The position numbers and the translations under genes were made by a program. This document shows, piece by piece, positions 42,004 to 50,752 of a DNA stretch of 59,390 nucleotides. The notes beneath the pieces are model-generated. The model was not told the DNA's origin and did no database searches. It worked only from the letters and a program-made list of their open reading frames with translations. The DNA comes from Desulfofustis sp. (GTDB lineage: Bacteria > Desulfobacterota > Desulfobulbia > Desulfobulbales > Desulfocapsaceae): the NCBI GenBank assembly GCA_029287755.1, contig JARFQM010000285.1, forward strand, positions 1 through 59,390, given 5' to 3'. Position 1 is the first letter of the stretch. Each line of letters begins with the position of its first letter.

Positions 42004-44139
42004 CTACCCAGAAACGGCCAGCGCCGCTTTCACCCGGGCCGGGGTCATCGGCAACCGGTAGCATCTGGCCCCGCAGGCATCGAAAATCGCGTTGGCGATC
42101 GCCGCTCCCATGGTGATGATGGCCGGCTCGCCGCCGCCCTGGGACGGTGAGTCGACATTGTCGACGATGACAGTTTCGATCTTCGGCAGCCAGCTGAAAC
42201 GGGGGATCTCGTAAGTGTCGAAATTGTTGTCGTGGATAGCGCCGCCGGAAAATCTGATCTCTTCGCTCAGGGCGTACCCCAATCCCATGGTAATGCACCC
42301 TTCCATCTGGATAGCGGCACCTTCGGGGTTGACGCAGAGTCCCATGTCCTGCGCACAGACGACGCGGGTTACCTTGACCGCGCCGCTGGTTTTGTCCACC
42401 TCCACTTCAGCCACGGTGGCTACCCAGGTACCTGCGTCGACACCGCAGGCGAGGCCACGTCCAAGGCCGCTGGGTGCAGGCGAGGCCTTCCAGCCGAACT
42501 GTTTCGCGGCGGCCGCGAGCACCCCTTTTAAGCTGCGGTTTTGCAGGTGGCTTAGCCTGAAGTCGAGGGGGTCGATTCCGGCCTGTGCGGCCATGATGTC
42601 AATCTGGGATTCCCGGGCGAAGGTGTTGGTGTTGTTGGCTGGTGCGCGCCAGGCTCCCACCGCAAATGGATGAATTCCGGAAGACACGCCCCAGATGCCG
42701 CCGTGCGAAGAGGTGCGGTGATGGGCGATGTCATAGAATTGCTCGGCGCCGCGATCACCTGCGAAATAGACGTGATAATCCCAGAAGTTGAGGTACCGGT
42801 TTTTGTCGAGCCCCGAACGGATCTTTATCACCGCCGCAGGACGAAAGGAGTCGTGAAAGAATTCGTCCTCCCGGCTCCAGGCCACCTGAACCGGTTTGCC
42901 GGTAAGCTTGGCAAGCCGGGCAGCTTCCTGGACCTGGAGATTTCGGGTCTTGCCGCCGAAGCCGCCGCCCAGATAGGGCGAGATCACCCGCACCTTCCCG
43001 GGTGGCAGGCCAAGTGTCCTGGCCGCTTCGTCCCGGGCCGGGAAGGGAGTCTGGCTTGACGGCCAGACCGTGGCACTATCCCCGTCATAATGGACGGTCG
43101 CCGTGTGCGGCTCCATGGGGGCATGGGCGACATAGCCGTCGTGATAGGTCGATTCGACAACAGTCTGCGATTGACGTTCCCCCTCTACCAGGCTGCCGCC
43201 GGCGGCGAGGGTGGACGGGCTTGGAGCGACCTCGAGGAGGTGGGCGAAGATTGAGTCGGTATCGACATGCGGTTCCGGCTCGTCGAAGGTGGCCCGTATT
43301 CGTTGCAGGGCAAAATCGGCCATGTCCCACTTTTGGTGGAGTACCGCCACCAGCTCTCCGTCGTGCACCACCCGCACGCCCGGTATGGCTTCGGCCCCAC
43401 TCGTATCGAGCGTGCGCAATGTCGCGCCGTGGGCAGGGGGGCGCAGGATGCGGGCGCAGAGCATGTCCGGCAGCCTGATGTCGGCGGCGTATTCGGCTTT
43501 CCCGGTAACCTTTTCCAGGGCGTCGGCCCGGAGTCTGGACCGGTTCATGACCTTGAACTCGCCGGGCGATTTGGGCTGCACGGTACCGCTCACGTAATGT
43601 TCGATACGCGTGCCCTCAGTCAGTTCCTGGTAAGAGACGCGTCGTTGCGGTCGCTTTCGGATAAAGATTTCGCCTTGTTCCGCCTCGAGATCATCGACGG
43701 CCGCATCGAGGTGTTCAGCGGCCAGTTCGAGCAGCACCGCCCGGGCTTCCGCCCCGGCCTGGCGCAGTGCCGGCCCGAAGCTGCGGGTGGTCAGGCTGCC
43801 GTAGGTGCCGCGGTCGTAAGGACAGAGATCGGTGTCACCCATAACCATCTCTATCTGTTCGAAGGCGACGTCAAGTTCATCGGCGAGCATCTGCGCCAGC
43901 GACGTGACCACACCTTGCCCCATCTCGATTTTGCCGGTAAAACACTGCACCACCCCCTTTTCCCCGATCCTGAGAAAGGCGTTAAAATCGGAGGGCAGCG
44001 GGGCGCTGTCCACCTCCCCGGTAAACAGGGCCAGATCGCCCGTGGTGAAGAACACGATGAGGCCGGTGGCGCTCAGTCTAAGAAAATCGCGGCGAGAAAT
44101 CGATACGGTGTGCGGGGAGATATCTAGACGTTCACTCAT
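42004..44139 (-). CDS. Molybdopterin-binding aldehyde/isoquinoline oxidoreductase-type large subunit
   Basis: A 711-residue xanthine dehydrogenase-family large subunit of the IorB/aldehyde dehydrogenase type. The N-terminus has a twin-arginine signal (SRRDFLRLSATG). Conserved pieces: GKIEMGQGVVTSLAQMLADELDV, YLGGGFGGKTRNLQVQEAARLAK for molybdopterin cytosine dinucleotide, and the catalytic Glu region GGGEPAIITMGAAIANAIFDACG near the C-terminus. It hydroxylates aldehydes or N-heterocycles with water oxygen, passing electrons to the Fe-S subunit. The start at 44139 has GGAGG at eight bases; an in-frame GTG at 44148 is too close. No FAD subunit gene is present. Confidence 0.9.
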   Translation of the reverse strand: MSERLDISPHTVSISRRDFLRLSATGLIVFFTTGDLALFTGEVDSAPLPSDFNAFLRIGEKGVVQCFTGKIEMGQGVVTSLAQMLADELDVAFEQIEMVMGDTDLCPYDRGTYGSLTTRSFGPALRQAGAEARAVLLELAAEHLDAAVDDLEAEQGEIFIRKRPQRRVSYQELTEGTRIEHYVSGTVQPKSPGEFKVMNRSRLRADALEKVTGKAEYAADIRLPDMLCARILRPPAHGATLRTLDTSGAEAIPGVRVVHDGELVAVLHQKWDMADFALQRIRATFDEPEPHVDTDSIFAHLLEVAPSPSTLAAGGSLVEGERQSQTVVESTYHDGYVAHAPMEPHTATVHYDGDSATVWPSSQTPFPARDEAARTLGLPPGKVRVISPYLGGGFGGKTRNLQVQEAARLAKLTGKPVQVAWSREDEFFHDSFRPAAVIKIRSGLDKNRYLNFWDYHVYFAGDRGAEQFYDIAHHRTSSHGGIWGVSSGIHPFAVGAWRAPANNTNTFARESQIDIMAAQAGIDPLDFRLSHLQNRSLKGVLAAAAKQFGWKASPAPSGLGRGLACGVDAGTWVATVAEVEVDKTSGAVKVTRVVCAQDMGLCVNPEGAAIQMEGCITMGLGYALSEEIRFSGGAIHDNNFDTYEIPRFSWLPKIETVIVDNVDSPSQGGGEPAIITMGAAIANAIFDACGARCYRLPMTPARVKAALAVSG

Positions 44140-44140
44140 T

Positions 44141-44617
44141 TCAACCACCTCCGTTCAGTTTCTCGGCGGCCGCCTCGATCGCCCGGACAATGCGGTTGTG
44201 GGCGCCGCAACGGCACAGGTTATTTTCCATGGTGTCGATGATCTCAGCACGATTTGGGGAGGGGTTGCGGTTAAGAAGCGAAGCCGCCTGCAGAATCATG
44301 CCAGGGGTGCAGTAGCCGCATTGGAGAGCGTCGTGCTCGACGAAACTCTGCTGCACCGGGTGCAGATCATTGCCTGCGGCCAAGCCCTCGATGGTAAGCA
44401 CTTCGCTGTCGGCAACCTCGCCCACCGTGGCCTGGCATGAGCGCACGGCGGTGCCGTCGACGAGCACGGTGCAGGAGCCGCACAGCCCCTGGCCGCAGCC
44501 GTACTTCGTGCCGGTAAGGGCGAGGTCGTGGCGGATGACCCAGAGCAGCGGCCGCTGTCGATCAACCGTGACAGTAATGGGCCTGTTGTTGAGCGTGAAG
44601 CGAATCGTTTCATTCAT
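44141..44617 (-). CDS. (2Fe-2S)-binding small subunit of molybdenum hydroxylase
   Basis: A 158-residue protein from the ATG at 44617 (GGGAG upstream); 19 further residues from an in-frame start at 44674 do not fit the family. It has a plant-type ferredoxin cluster (CGQGLCGSCTVLVDG with an earlier CG) and a second cluster (CGYCTPGMILQA and NLCRCGAHNRIVRAIE). It matches the small subunit of isoquinoline 1-oxidoreductase/CoxS enzymes. It lacks its own Tat signal, so it presumably hitchhikes with the large subunit. The large-subunit gene starts two bases later. Confidence 0.92.
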   Translation of the reverse strand: MNETIRFTLNNRPITVTVDRQRPLLWVIRHDLALTGTKYGCGQGLCGSCTVLVDGTAVRSCQATVGEVADSEVLTIEGLAAGNDLHPVQQSFVEHDALQCGYCTPGMILQAASLLNRNPSPNRAEIIDTMENNLCRCGAHNRIVRAIEAAAEKLNGGG

Positions 44618-45115
44618 GGTCGAATCTCCCGGGAAGAGGTACGCATTACCAAGGGCTGGGTCGGGCTCCGCCAAGGCGGGACGATTGCGCCGGACTCCAT
44701 GCCTCTGTTGTATCAGGTAATGGCCGGCTTGTCCATGCAGGCCGCTGGAGGTGTCCCAAAATTTCCGGGTTCGCCCGGAGTGATTGCTCCAATATCTGCA
44801 AGGTCTATGGACCTAAGCCAGTAAACTTTGGTAAGCTGCATCATGGGTGGTGATCCCAAAAAGGTGTGCCAGCAGTTGCTGTGTTACTCCGGTGACCTGG
44901 CAAAAAAGACTGCACGGCTCCAGCACAAGTCAAACTGGATCAAGACCATGCCCAGCAAGAGCTGCACTTACTGCTGCACCTCCAGGCGAAACTCCAGCTG
45001 TATTTCGACAAGACCAGGAAGCCGGCTGACTTCGAGTTGAGAAGGTGATTCTGCGTGCGGCAGAGTGAGCAGCTCACTATCCCTCGGGATAACAGGGGAC
45101 GGAACACATTTTGCT
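44618..45115. other. Intergenic region with possible degraded frame
   Basis: No supported gene. Around 44905-45048 one plus-strand frame reads LDQDHAQQELHLLLHLQAKLQLYFDKTRKPADFELRR with no start codon and a stop upstream, like the end of a decayed alpha-helical gene. It should contain the promoters of the divergent hydroxylase and ppx genes. Confidence 0.35.
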
Positions 45116-46618
45116 ATGAATGATCAACAGAAATCACCGCACTATCTGGCAGCGATCGACCTGGGCTCCAATAGTTTTCACCTGGTAGTTGCCCGCATTG
45201 AGGACGGTCATGTGCACATTCTTGATAGAATAAAGGAAATGGTGCGCCTGGGAGGCGGTCTTGATAAAAATGGCAGACTGTCTGAAGAGGCGCGCATACG
45301 CGCCCTTTCCTGTCTTGATCGTTTTGCCGAACGTGTGCAGAAACTACCCCAGGGCAGTGTGGCAGCTGTTGGAACGAATACTCTGCGTCAGGCGAAAAAT
45401 TCCCGCCAGTTTTTACAAAGCGCCAGTGAGGTTCTGGGCCACCCGATCTCAATTATCGGGGGGAAGGAGGAGGCTCGCCTGATCTATCTCGGGGTTTCCC
45501 ATTCTCTGGTGACCGAGGAGGGGAAACGGCTGGTGATGGATATTGGCGGAGGAAGCACAGAATTGATTATCGGTGAAGGTTTCGAGCCTCTGCATCTGAG
45601 AAGCCTTGACATGGGCTGCGTGAGTATGAGTCGCGCTTTTTTTCGAAGTGGAAAGCTCACCAAGAAGAACTGGGAAAAGGCCGGCATTGCCGCCCATCTG
45701 GAATTGCGTCCGCTACGACATTACTTTCGAAAAGTTGGCTGGGTCTCCGCTGCGGGGGCATCCGGAACAATAAGGGCGGCAGGAAGCGTCGTGAAAGGGC
45801 TTGGCCTTGAGACCTATAATATCACCCTGGACGGTCTACACAAAATCCGCAGTAGAATGATAGAGGCTGGACATGTCAAAAATCTCGATCTTCCCGGTTT
45901 AGATAGTGATCGGCGACCCGTTTTTGCGGGAGGACTGGCCATTCTCATTGCCACTTTCGAGGCACTTAAAATTGACACCATGCAGGTTTCCGAAGGCGCC
46001 CTGCGGGAAGGCCTGCTGTATGAGCGTCTGGGCCGCATTCAGAGTGAAGATACCCGTTTGAAAACCATTTCGAGTGTCCAGCGGCGATTTCAAGTCAGCC
46101 AGAAACATGCGCGGCGAGTGAGTTTAACTTCGCACCGCCTGTTAAACGCCTGTGAAAAAGCCTGGAACCTGCGCCAGGAAGACGCCGAAATACTGCACTG
46201 GGCAAGCAGCCTTCATGAGATTGGCCTGGCGGTTTCGCTGAGTGGCTACCAGAAACACGGCGCCTATCTCCTGGAAGAGGCTGATCTTCCGGGATTTTCC
46301 TTAGAGGAACAGGTGCGGATGAGTGTTCTGGTACGTTGCCATCGTAAAAAAATATCAAAAAAATTCTTCAGGGGGTTACCCAAAAAAGATCAGAAGACCG
46401 CCTTGAGGCTGGCGGTTCTTCTTCGTCTGGCCGCCCTCCTCCACCGTTCCCGGCAAGACGAGACGGCAGTGATTGAACAAGTGGTTGCCAGCGGGAATAA
46501 TTTGACCCTTCAATTTGCCCCGTATGAGTTGATTAACCACCCCCTGCAACGAGCCAGCCTGGAGCGGGAAGCCAAGTATTTAAAAAATGTGGATTTCAAT
46601 CTCAAGTTTACCTCATGA
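45116..46618 (+). CDS. Ppx/GppA phosphatase family protein
   Basis: A 500-residue exopolyphosphatase/guanosine pentaphosphatase-type enzyme. The N-terminal half is an actin-like ATPase fold (AAIDLGSNSFHLVVARI, VGTNTLRQAKN, VMDIGGGSTELIIGEG, SAAGASGTIRA). The C-terminal half (about 300-500) is helical and contains HEIGLAV, HRKKISKKFF and LLRLAALLHRSR, as in the HD-like module of E. coli Ppx. It removes terminal phosphate from polyphosphate or pppGpp. In-frame TTG-type upstream starts exist; the ATG at 45116 puts DLGSNSFH at the normal distance. Functional link with the Pho-like boxes at 32.4 kb is inference. Confidence 0.92.
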   Translation: MNDQQKSPHYLAAIDLGSNSFHLVVARIEDGHVHILDRIKEMVRLGGGLDKNGRLSEEARIRALSCLDRFAERVQKLPQGSVAAVGTNTLRQAKNSRQFLQSASEVLGHPISIIGGKEEARLIYLGVSHSLVTEEGKRLVMDIGGGSTELIIGEGFEPLHLRSLDMGCVSMSRAFFRSGKLTKKNWEKAGIAAHLELRPLRHYFRKVGWVSAAGASGTIRAAGSVVKGLGLETYNITLDGLHKIRSRMIEAGHVKNLDLPGLDSDRRPVFAGGLAILIATFEALKIDTMQVSEGALREGLLYERLGRIQSEDTRLKTISSVQRRFQVSQKHARRVSLTSHRLLNACEKAWNLRQEDAEILHWASSLHEIGLAVSLSGYQKHGAYLLEEADLPGFSLEEQVRMSVLVRCHRKKISKKFFRGLPKKDQKTALRLAVLLRLAALLHRSRQDETAVIEQVVASGNNLTLQFAPYELINHPLQRASLEREAKYLKNVDFNLKFTS

Positions 46619-47048
46619 CCTGCTCAGGCAGCTGGACAAATTCGCCTGCCCGCACGCACTAAATGTTGCAGCGGCTCATCCCGGGAAAAAGGTACCTCAT
46701 CAAACTGGCTTTTAATTGCGTGCCCCAGCGGATTCCTGCCGGTTCGCATCCCGCTTTACGTGAATATAGGGTACAGGTCGCACCCCTGTTTTTCCTCAGA
46801 GCACCCCACCCCAAAGCTTCCGTACATTCAGGGTGCCTTCGATAAAAGCAAGAGATCCGTTATGGGCATAGTGACATTGTCAAAATTTGGACAAGCGCCT
46901 GGCAAAAAACTACTTTCTCGTTTTCCACTAACTGTTACCCCTTGATTTAATATCAAAAAATCAACTACATATCTCGGAAAGATCAAAATTGGCACGATAT
47001 CTGCTTTTCACTTCCCAACCACTGCCTTCCAAAGATAATGGAGCACTA
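46619..47048. other. Intergenic region
   Basis: No supported gene or structure in about 430 bp. The last 150 bp is AT-rich and may hold the promoter of the following frameshifted gene. Confidence 0.35.
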
Positions 47049-47536
47049 ATGACCGGAATATCAGGAATCGGCCATAATCAGAAAAAAATTTTGACCGTGC
47101 TCTTTGAGTACAGCGAGCGGTATCCAGACCAGTGGGTGCCCCACTATCGTCTCATCAATGACCTCAAAATGGCTGAGACTGATTTTAGTCAAGCCATCAA
47201 ACGCCTTGTAGAGCCTCGCACCAACGGAAACGACTTCAACCCTCTAGTGGAGCTGACTCTGCCTTCAATTGCCTACAGGGAGTTTGAAGGAGGCGTGGTT
47301 CCCTTACCCGACAACGCAACTATGAGTGATGCGTTGTTCGCCATGAAATTTGCCTGGGAGGGCAGTGAAGCCAGACGCCACTTCTACCGCATCACCGACC
47401 TGGGCGTGGCGCATCTGCACAACCTCACCAGTGACAATCGTCGTAAACCCTCGGCAACACCAACCACCTCAAGGGTGAGTCCGCCTATGTCCCGACAGAG
47501 GATTTCTTGATCCTGCGTATTAAAGAAGTTACTTAA
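47049..47536 (+). pseudogene. Hypothetical gene with apparent frameshift
   Basis: From ATG 47049 (GGAG upstream) the frame reads MTGISGIGHNQKKILTVLFEYSERYP and continues with HYRLINDLKMAETDFSQAIKRLVE and FAMKFAWEGSEARRHFYRITDLGVAHLH, a winged-helix-like pattern. After about 47447 the frame turns into Pro/Ser-rich nonsense ending at 47510, while the minus-one frame gives GNTNHLKGESAYVPTEDFLILRIKEVT and a stop at 47534-47536. A one-base loss near the AAACCC at 47445-47450 explains both. Either a real mutation or a sequencing error. A role as a small regulator is possible but not shown. Confidence 0.55.
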
Positions 47537-47607
47537 ATAATCTCACTCTTTGGAGCGGCTGGGCGAGACAATCAGCACTATCCTGAAGTGCAAAAGTTCA
47601 GGGGCAA

Positions 47608-48072
47608 TCAAGTCACCTCAACCTTCACTCCACCGGTAATCTGCTGGAGATAATCAGGGCTCAAGGGGACGCCTGTGGCATCTGTCCCAGCGGCCGGATA
47701 TACAGTTTCATACTCATAAAGTGATACGTCGAGCAAAATGGCTATGGGGGCGTCTTCCAACCCGAATGGACACACTCCGCCAGGAAGAAATCCTGTTGCT
47801 TCCTCTGTTTCATGCGCATTGGCCATCCGGTGCTTGGCACCTGTCGCACGTTTGAGCGCGCCACTGTTAATTTTCTTGTCGCCGGCAGCCACAACCAGTC
47901 GGTACTTATCATCTTTGCCCTTGAAAAGGATAGATTTTGCAATCTGGCCCACAGGTACTCCTATGCGTTGGGCTGCTTTTTCTGCAGTCGGCGTTGACCC
48001 AGGCTCAAATTCCAGGGCCGAAAGATCATGACTCTGCAGAAACGTTTGTACTTTGGGAGGGATATTGCTCAT
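47608..48072 (-). CDS. YbaK/ProX-type aminoacyl-tRNA deacylase
   Basis: A 154-residue single-domain editing protein. Family marks: TPTAEKAAQRIGVPVGQIAKSILFKG, VVAAGDKKINSGALKRATGAKHRMANAHETEEATGFLPGGVCPFGLEDAPIAILLDVSL. The lysine in KSILFK, the GGVCPFG loop and the D-beta strand are conserved in YbaK/ProX proteins, which hydrolyse Cys-tRNA(Pro) or Ala-tRNA(Pro). The exact misacylated substrate is not readable. It is transcribed away from nfeD with 220 bp between starts. Confidence 0.9.
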   Translation of the reverse strand: MSNIPPKVQTFLQSHDLSALEFEPGSTPTAEKAAQRIGVPVGQIAKSILFKGKDDKYRLVVAAGDKKINSGALKRATGAKHRMANAHETEEATGFLPGGVCPFGLEDAPIAILLDVSLYEYETVYPAAGTDATGVPLSPDYLQQITGGVKVEVT

Positions 48073-48292
48073 GTTCTGGACCAGATGAAAACCTTAATAG
48101 TATGGAATAGCTGTCGGCATGCCAGAGTTACCAGAACTGGAAAAGTAAAGCAATAGCAGCAGAATCTCTTATTTCTCAGGAACGCATCACCGGGCCCTGC
48201 CTGACAGTTGTTCCGGGTATGATTATAGTTTAGTTGTGTTGACAGGCAGTGGTATGCTCCTGAAAACCCGGTAGCGCAGGCAAGGAGGAACT

Positions 48293-49666
48293 ATGCTCTT
48301 CTCTCTTGTCAATTTCCAATCAAGTCGGGCCCCATTGGTGTGCCTGATTATCTCATTCTTTTTGTATCTATTCCCGACCACCGTCTTTTCCGTATCTGCA
48401 GAGAAAAGCGATGCGCTGCTTCTCAGCATAGACGGCACCATCAATCCCGCCGTTTCCGACTACATCAGAAAAGGCTTTCAGCTGGCAACCGAGCAAAACG
48501 CCTCGATGGTGATAATTCGGATGAATACCCCCGGGGGGCTGGATGCCTCGATGCGAGATATCATTCAGGAAATACTCTCCTCCCCGGTTGCCGTGGTAAC
48601 CTACGTGTCGCCGGATGGCGCCCGAGCTGCCAGCGCCGGCACCTACATCCTTTATGCCAGCCACGTTGCGGCAATGGCACCGGCAACCAACCTCGGGGCC
48701 GCCACCCCCATTCAGATCGGCGGCCTGGGCAGCGCCAAGGATAAAGAGAAGCCTGATGAAGAAGATTCCAAAGACCCAAGGTCGGCCCTTGAGAAAAAGA
48801 TCATAAATGATGCGAGCGCCTATATCAAGGCGCTTGCCGACAAACACAACCGCAACGGTGAGTGGGCCGTCCAGGCAGTCCAGGAAGCCGTAAGTCTGAC
48901 CGCCCGAGAAGCCCTCGAACTAAACGTCATCAACATCGTGGCCGACAACCTTGATGATCTGCTGGAGCAGCTCGACGGCTACCAATTGGTCATTGACGGA
49001 GAACCGGTATCTTTAAGTACTTCTGAGGTTGGCCTGAATAATTTTGAACCAAGCTGGCGCTACAAGCTACTCGGTGTAATCAGTGATCCGACCATTGCCT
49101 ATCTGCTCCTGCTGCTCGGCTTTTACGGGCTCATTTACGAACTCGCCAACCCGGGGTTTTTCCTACCCGGAGTTGCCGGTGGCATCGCCTTGATGCTGGC
49201 CCTGTATGCCCTTCAGCTGCTGCCGGTTAATTACAGCGGACTGGCGTTGATGATCCTGGGCATCGGCTTCCTCGTCGGCGAGGCATTCATGCCCAGTTTC
49301 GGCACCCTCGGCGTGGGCGGGATCATCGCCTTTGCTGCCGGCTCGCTCATCCTTATCGATGATCAGACGATGCGCGTCGCCCTGCCCACCATCATCGGCA
49401 CCACAGCGGTGTCGGCACTTTTCATTTTGGTGCTGATGAGCCGCGTCGCGATGATGCGGCGAAAACGCATCCACACCGGTGTCGAGGCAATGGTAGGAAC
49501 CTTCGCTGAAGCGCGCTCCGATTTCAGCGGACCGGGAATGGTCTGGGTAAACGGTGAGTCATGGAATGCCCACAGCAGTGTACCCGTGAAAAAGGGAGAG
49601 AAAGTAAAAATCCTGTCCATTTCCGGCCTGGAACTAATCATAGAACCAACCAAGGAGGACTCCTGA
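48293..49666 (+). CDS. nfeD: NfeD family membrane serine protease
   Basis: A 457-residue long-form NfeD. Signal/anchor helix (about 12-35), then a ClpP-like protease domain: MNTPGGLDASMRDIIQEIL, the nucleophile in SPDGARAASAGTYI (S114), AAMAPATNLGAATPI, and the general-base lysine in EKKIINDASAYIKALAD. Four transmembrane helices (about 262-385) and a C-terminal OB domain (about 400-457) follow. The family cleaves the C-terminal part of stomatin-like partners in archaea. AGGAGG precedes the ATG. The slipin gene begins one base after the stop, the classic nfeD-slipin operon. Confidence 0.95.
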   Translation: MLFSLVNFQSSRAPLVCLIISFFLYLFPTTVFSVSAEKSDALLLSIDGTINPAVSDYIRKGFQLATEQNASMVIIRMNTPGGLDASMRDIIQEILSSPVAVVTYVSPDGARAASAGTYILYASHVAAMAPATNLGAATPIQIGGLGSAKDKEKPDEEDSKDPRSALEKKIINDASAYIKALADKHNRNGEWAVQAVQEAVSLTAREALELNVINIVADNLDDLLEQLDGYQLVIDGEPVSLSTSEVGLNNFEPSWRYKLLGVISDPTIAYLLLLLGFYGLIYELANPGFFLPGVAGGIALMLALYALQLLPVNYSGLALMILGIGFLVGEAFMPSFGTLGVGGIIAFAAGSLILIDDQTMRVALPTIIGTTAVSALFILVLMSRVAMMRRKRIHTGVEAMVGTFAEARSDFSGPGMVWVNGESWNAHSSVPVKKGEKVKILSISGLELIIEPTKEDS

Positions 49667-49667
49667 C

Positions 49668-50471
49668 ATGATAACCCCTGATATGCTGACCGCCGGCCTG
49701 ATGAGCTATCTAATCCCGGTCCTGCTTGCTGTAGGCCTGGTGGCATTGTCATTGAAGATAGTAGCCGAGTACGAGCGTCTTGTCGTTTTGTTTCTCGGAC
49801 GTTTCCAGGCAGTCAAACAACCCGGACTGAGAATCGTGGTTCCCGGTATTCAGCGTGCGTTCCGCGTGGATTTGCGGGTTATCACCATGGATATCCCGCC
49901 CCAGGACGTGATTTCCCATGACAATGTAACGGTGCGGGTCAACGCAGTACTTTATTTCAGAGTGGTCGATCCGGAAAAAGCCATCATTCAGGTTGAAGAC
50001 TTCAACACCGCGATAAATCAGCTCGCCCAGACGACACTCCGCTCAGTGCTGGGGCAGCATGATCTGGATGAGATGCTGGCCGAGCGCGAAAAGCTCAACG
50101 ACAACATCCAGGAGATCATCGACAAGCGGGCCGATGCCTGGGGTATCAAGGTTATCAACGTGGAAATCAAGCATATCGATCTGAATGATTCGATGATCAG
50201 GGCCATAGCGAGGCAGGCCGAGGCAGAAAGAGAGCGAAGGGCAAAAATAATTCACGCTGAAGGCGAATTTCAAGCGGCGGAGAAACTGCTCTCAGCCGCG
50301 AATATCATCTCGCAGAACAGCCAGGCCCTGCACCTCAGGTACCTGCAGACATTAAATGACATCTCGACCAACAAAACCTCGAACACCATCGTCTTTCCGC
50401 TGCCCTTGGAATTTATCCGAGCCTTGGGCCCGTTGAGCCCCGACCTGAAGGACAGTTCTTCACAGACATAA
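49668..50471 (+). CDS. Slipin/stomatin family SPFH protein
   Basis: A 267-residue protein with an N-terminal hydrophobic segment (about 10-32), an SPFH/prohibitin-like domain (YERLVVLFLGRFQAVKQPGLRIVVPGIQRAFRVDLRV; TMDIPPQDVISHDNVTVRVNAVLYFRVVDPEKAI; QTTLRSVLGQHDLDEMLAEREKLNDNIQEIID) and a C-terminal coiled coil (ARQAEAERERRAKIIHAEGEFQAAEKL). The C-terminal end has FPLPLEFIRAL, the region cut by NfeD in known systems. It has GGAGG before its start in the nfeD tail. It organises membrane microdomains with NfeD (established for the family). Confidence 0.95.
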   Translation: MITPDMLTAGLMSYLIPVLLAVGLVALSLKIVAEYERLVVLFLGRFQAVKQPGLRIVVPGIQRAFRVDLRVITMDIPPQDVISHDNVTVRVNAVLYFRVVDPEKAIIQVEDFNTAINQLAQTTLRSVLGQHDLDEMLAEREKLNDNIQEIIDKRADAWGIKVINVEIKHIDLNDSMIRAIARQAEAERERRAKIIHAEGEFQAAEKLLSAANIISQNSQALHLRYLQTLNDISTNKTSNTIVFPLPLEFIRALGPLSPDLKDSSSQT

Positions 50472-50667
50472 GCGGGCACCCCGGGGCCTGGATGGTGCTC
50501 AACCGGTTAAGATTAATAGGGTTTTCAGCTCACCATTGGGCCGCTCTGCGGCGCACCTTTGGGGCATGAATCATATCGTGCTGAGCTGCCGAACGGGTCT
50601 CTCACCACTTCCCCCCTCCACAAGTACGGTCTTGTAAGGAAAGTATATGGTGATAACAGGCTTAAAC

Positions 50668-50697
50668 TTGCTATTGGGCCGTTTTCTGGCCGATAAT
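50668..50697 (+). promoter_or_regulatory. Candidate promoter of prkA-yeaH-spoVR-prkA operon
   Basis: TTGCTA at 50668-50673 and GATAAT at 50692-50697, 18 bp apart, lie about 55 bp before the start codon at 50753. The spacer contains a GGCC/GGCC dyad. I saw no sigma54 GG/GC motif here. Confidence 0.4.
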
Positions 50698-50752
50698 AAA
50701 GTATAGCCTAGTGCTCTTTTTTACTCAGTACGATGTCAAAAAGGAGGTCGTC

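Noticed and set aside
43267..44127. 286-codon plus-strand frame inside the molybdenum hydroxylase large subunit gene
   Set aside because: Opposite to a gene with clear molybdopterin motifs and a twin-arginine signal.
50500..50700. Two ATTGGGCCG-containing segments before prkA, considered as a repeat
   Set aside because: Only nine bases are shared and the flanks differ; not enough to call a repeat or operator.
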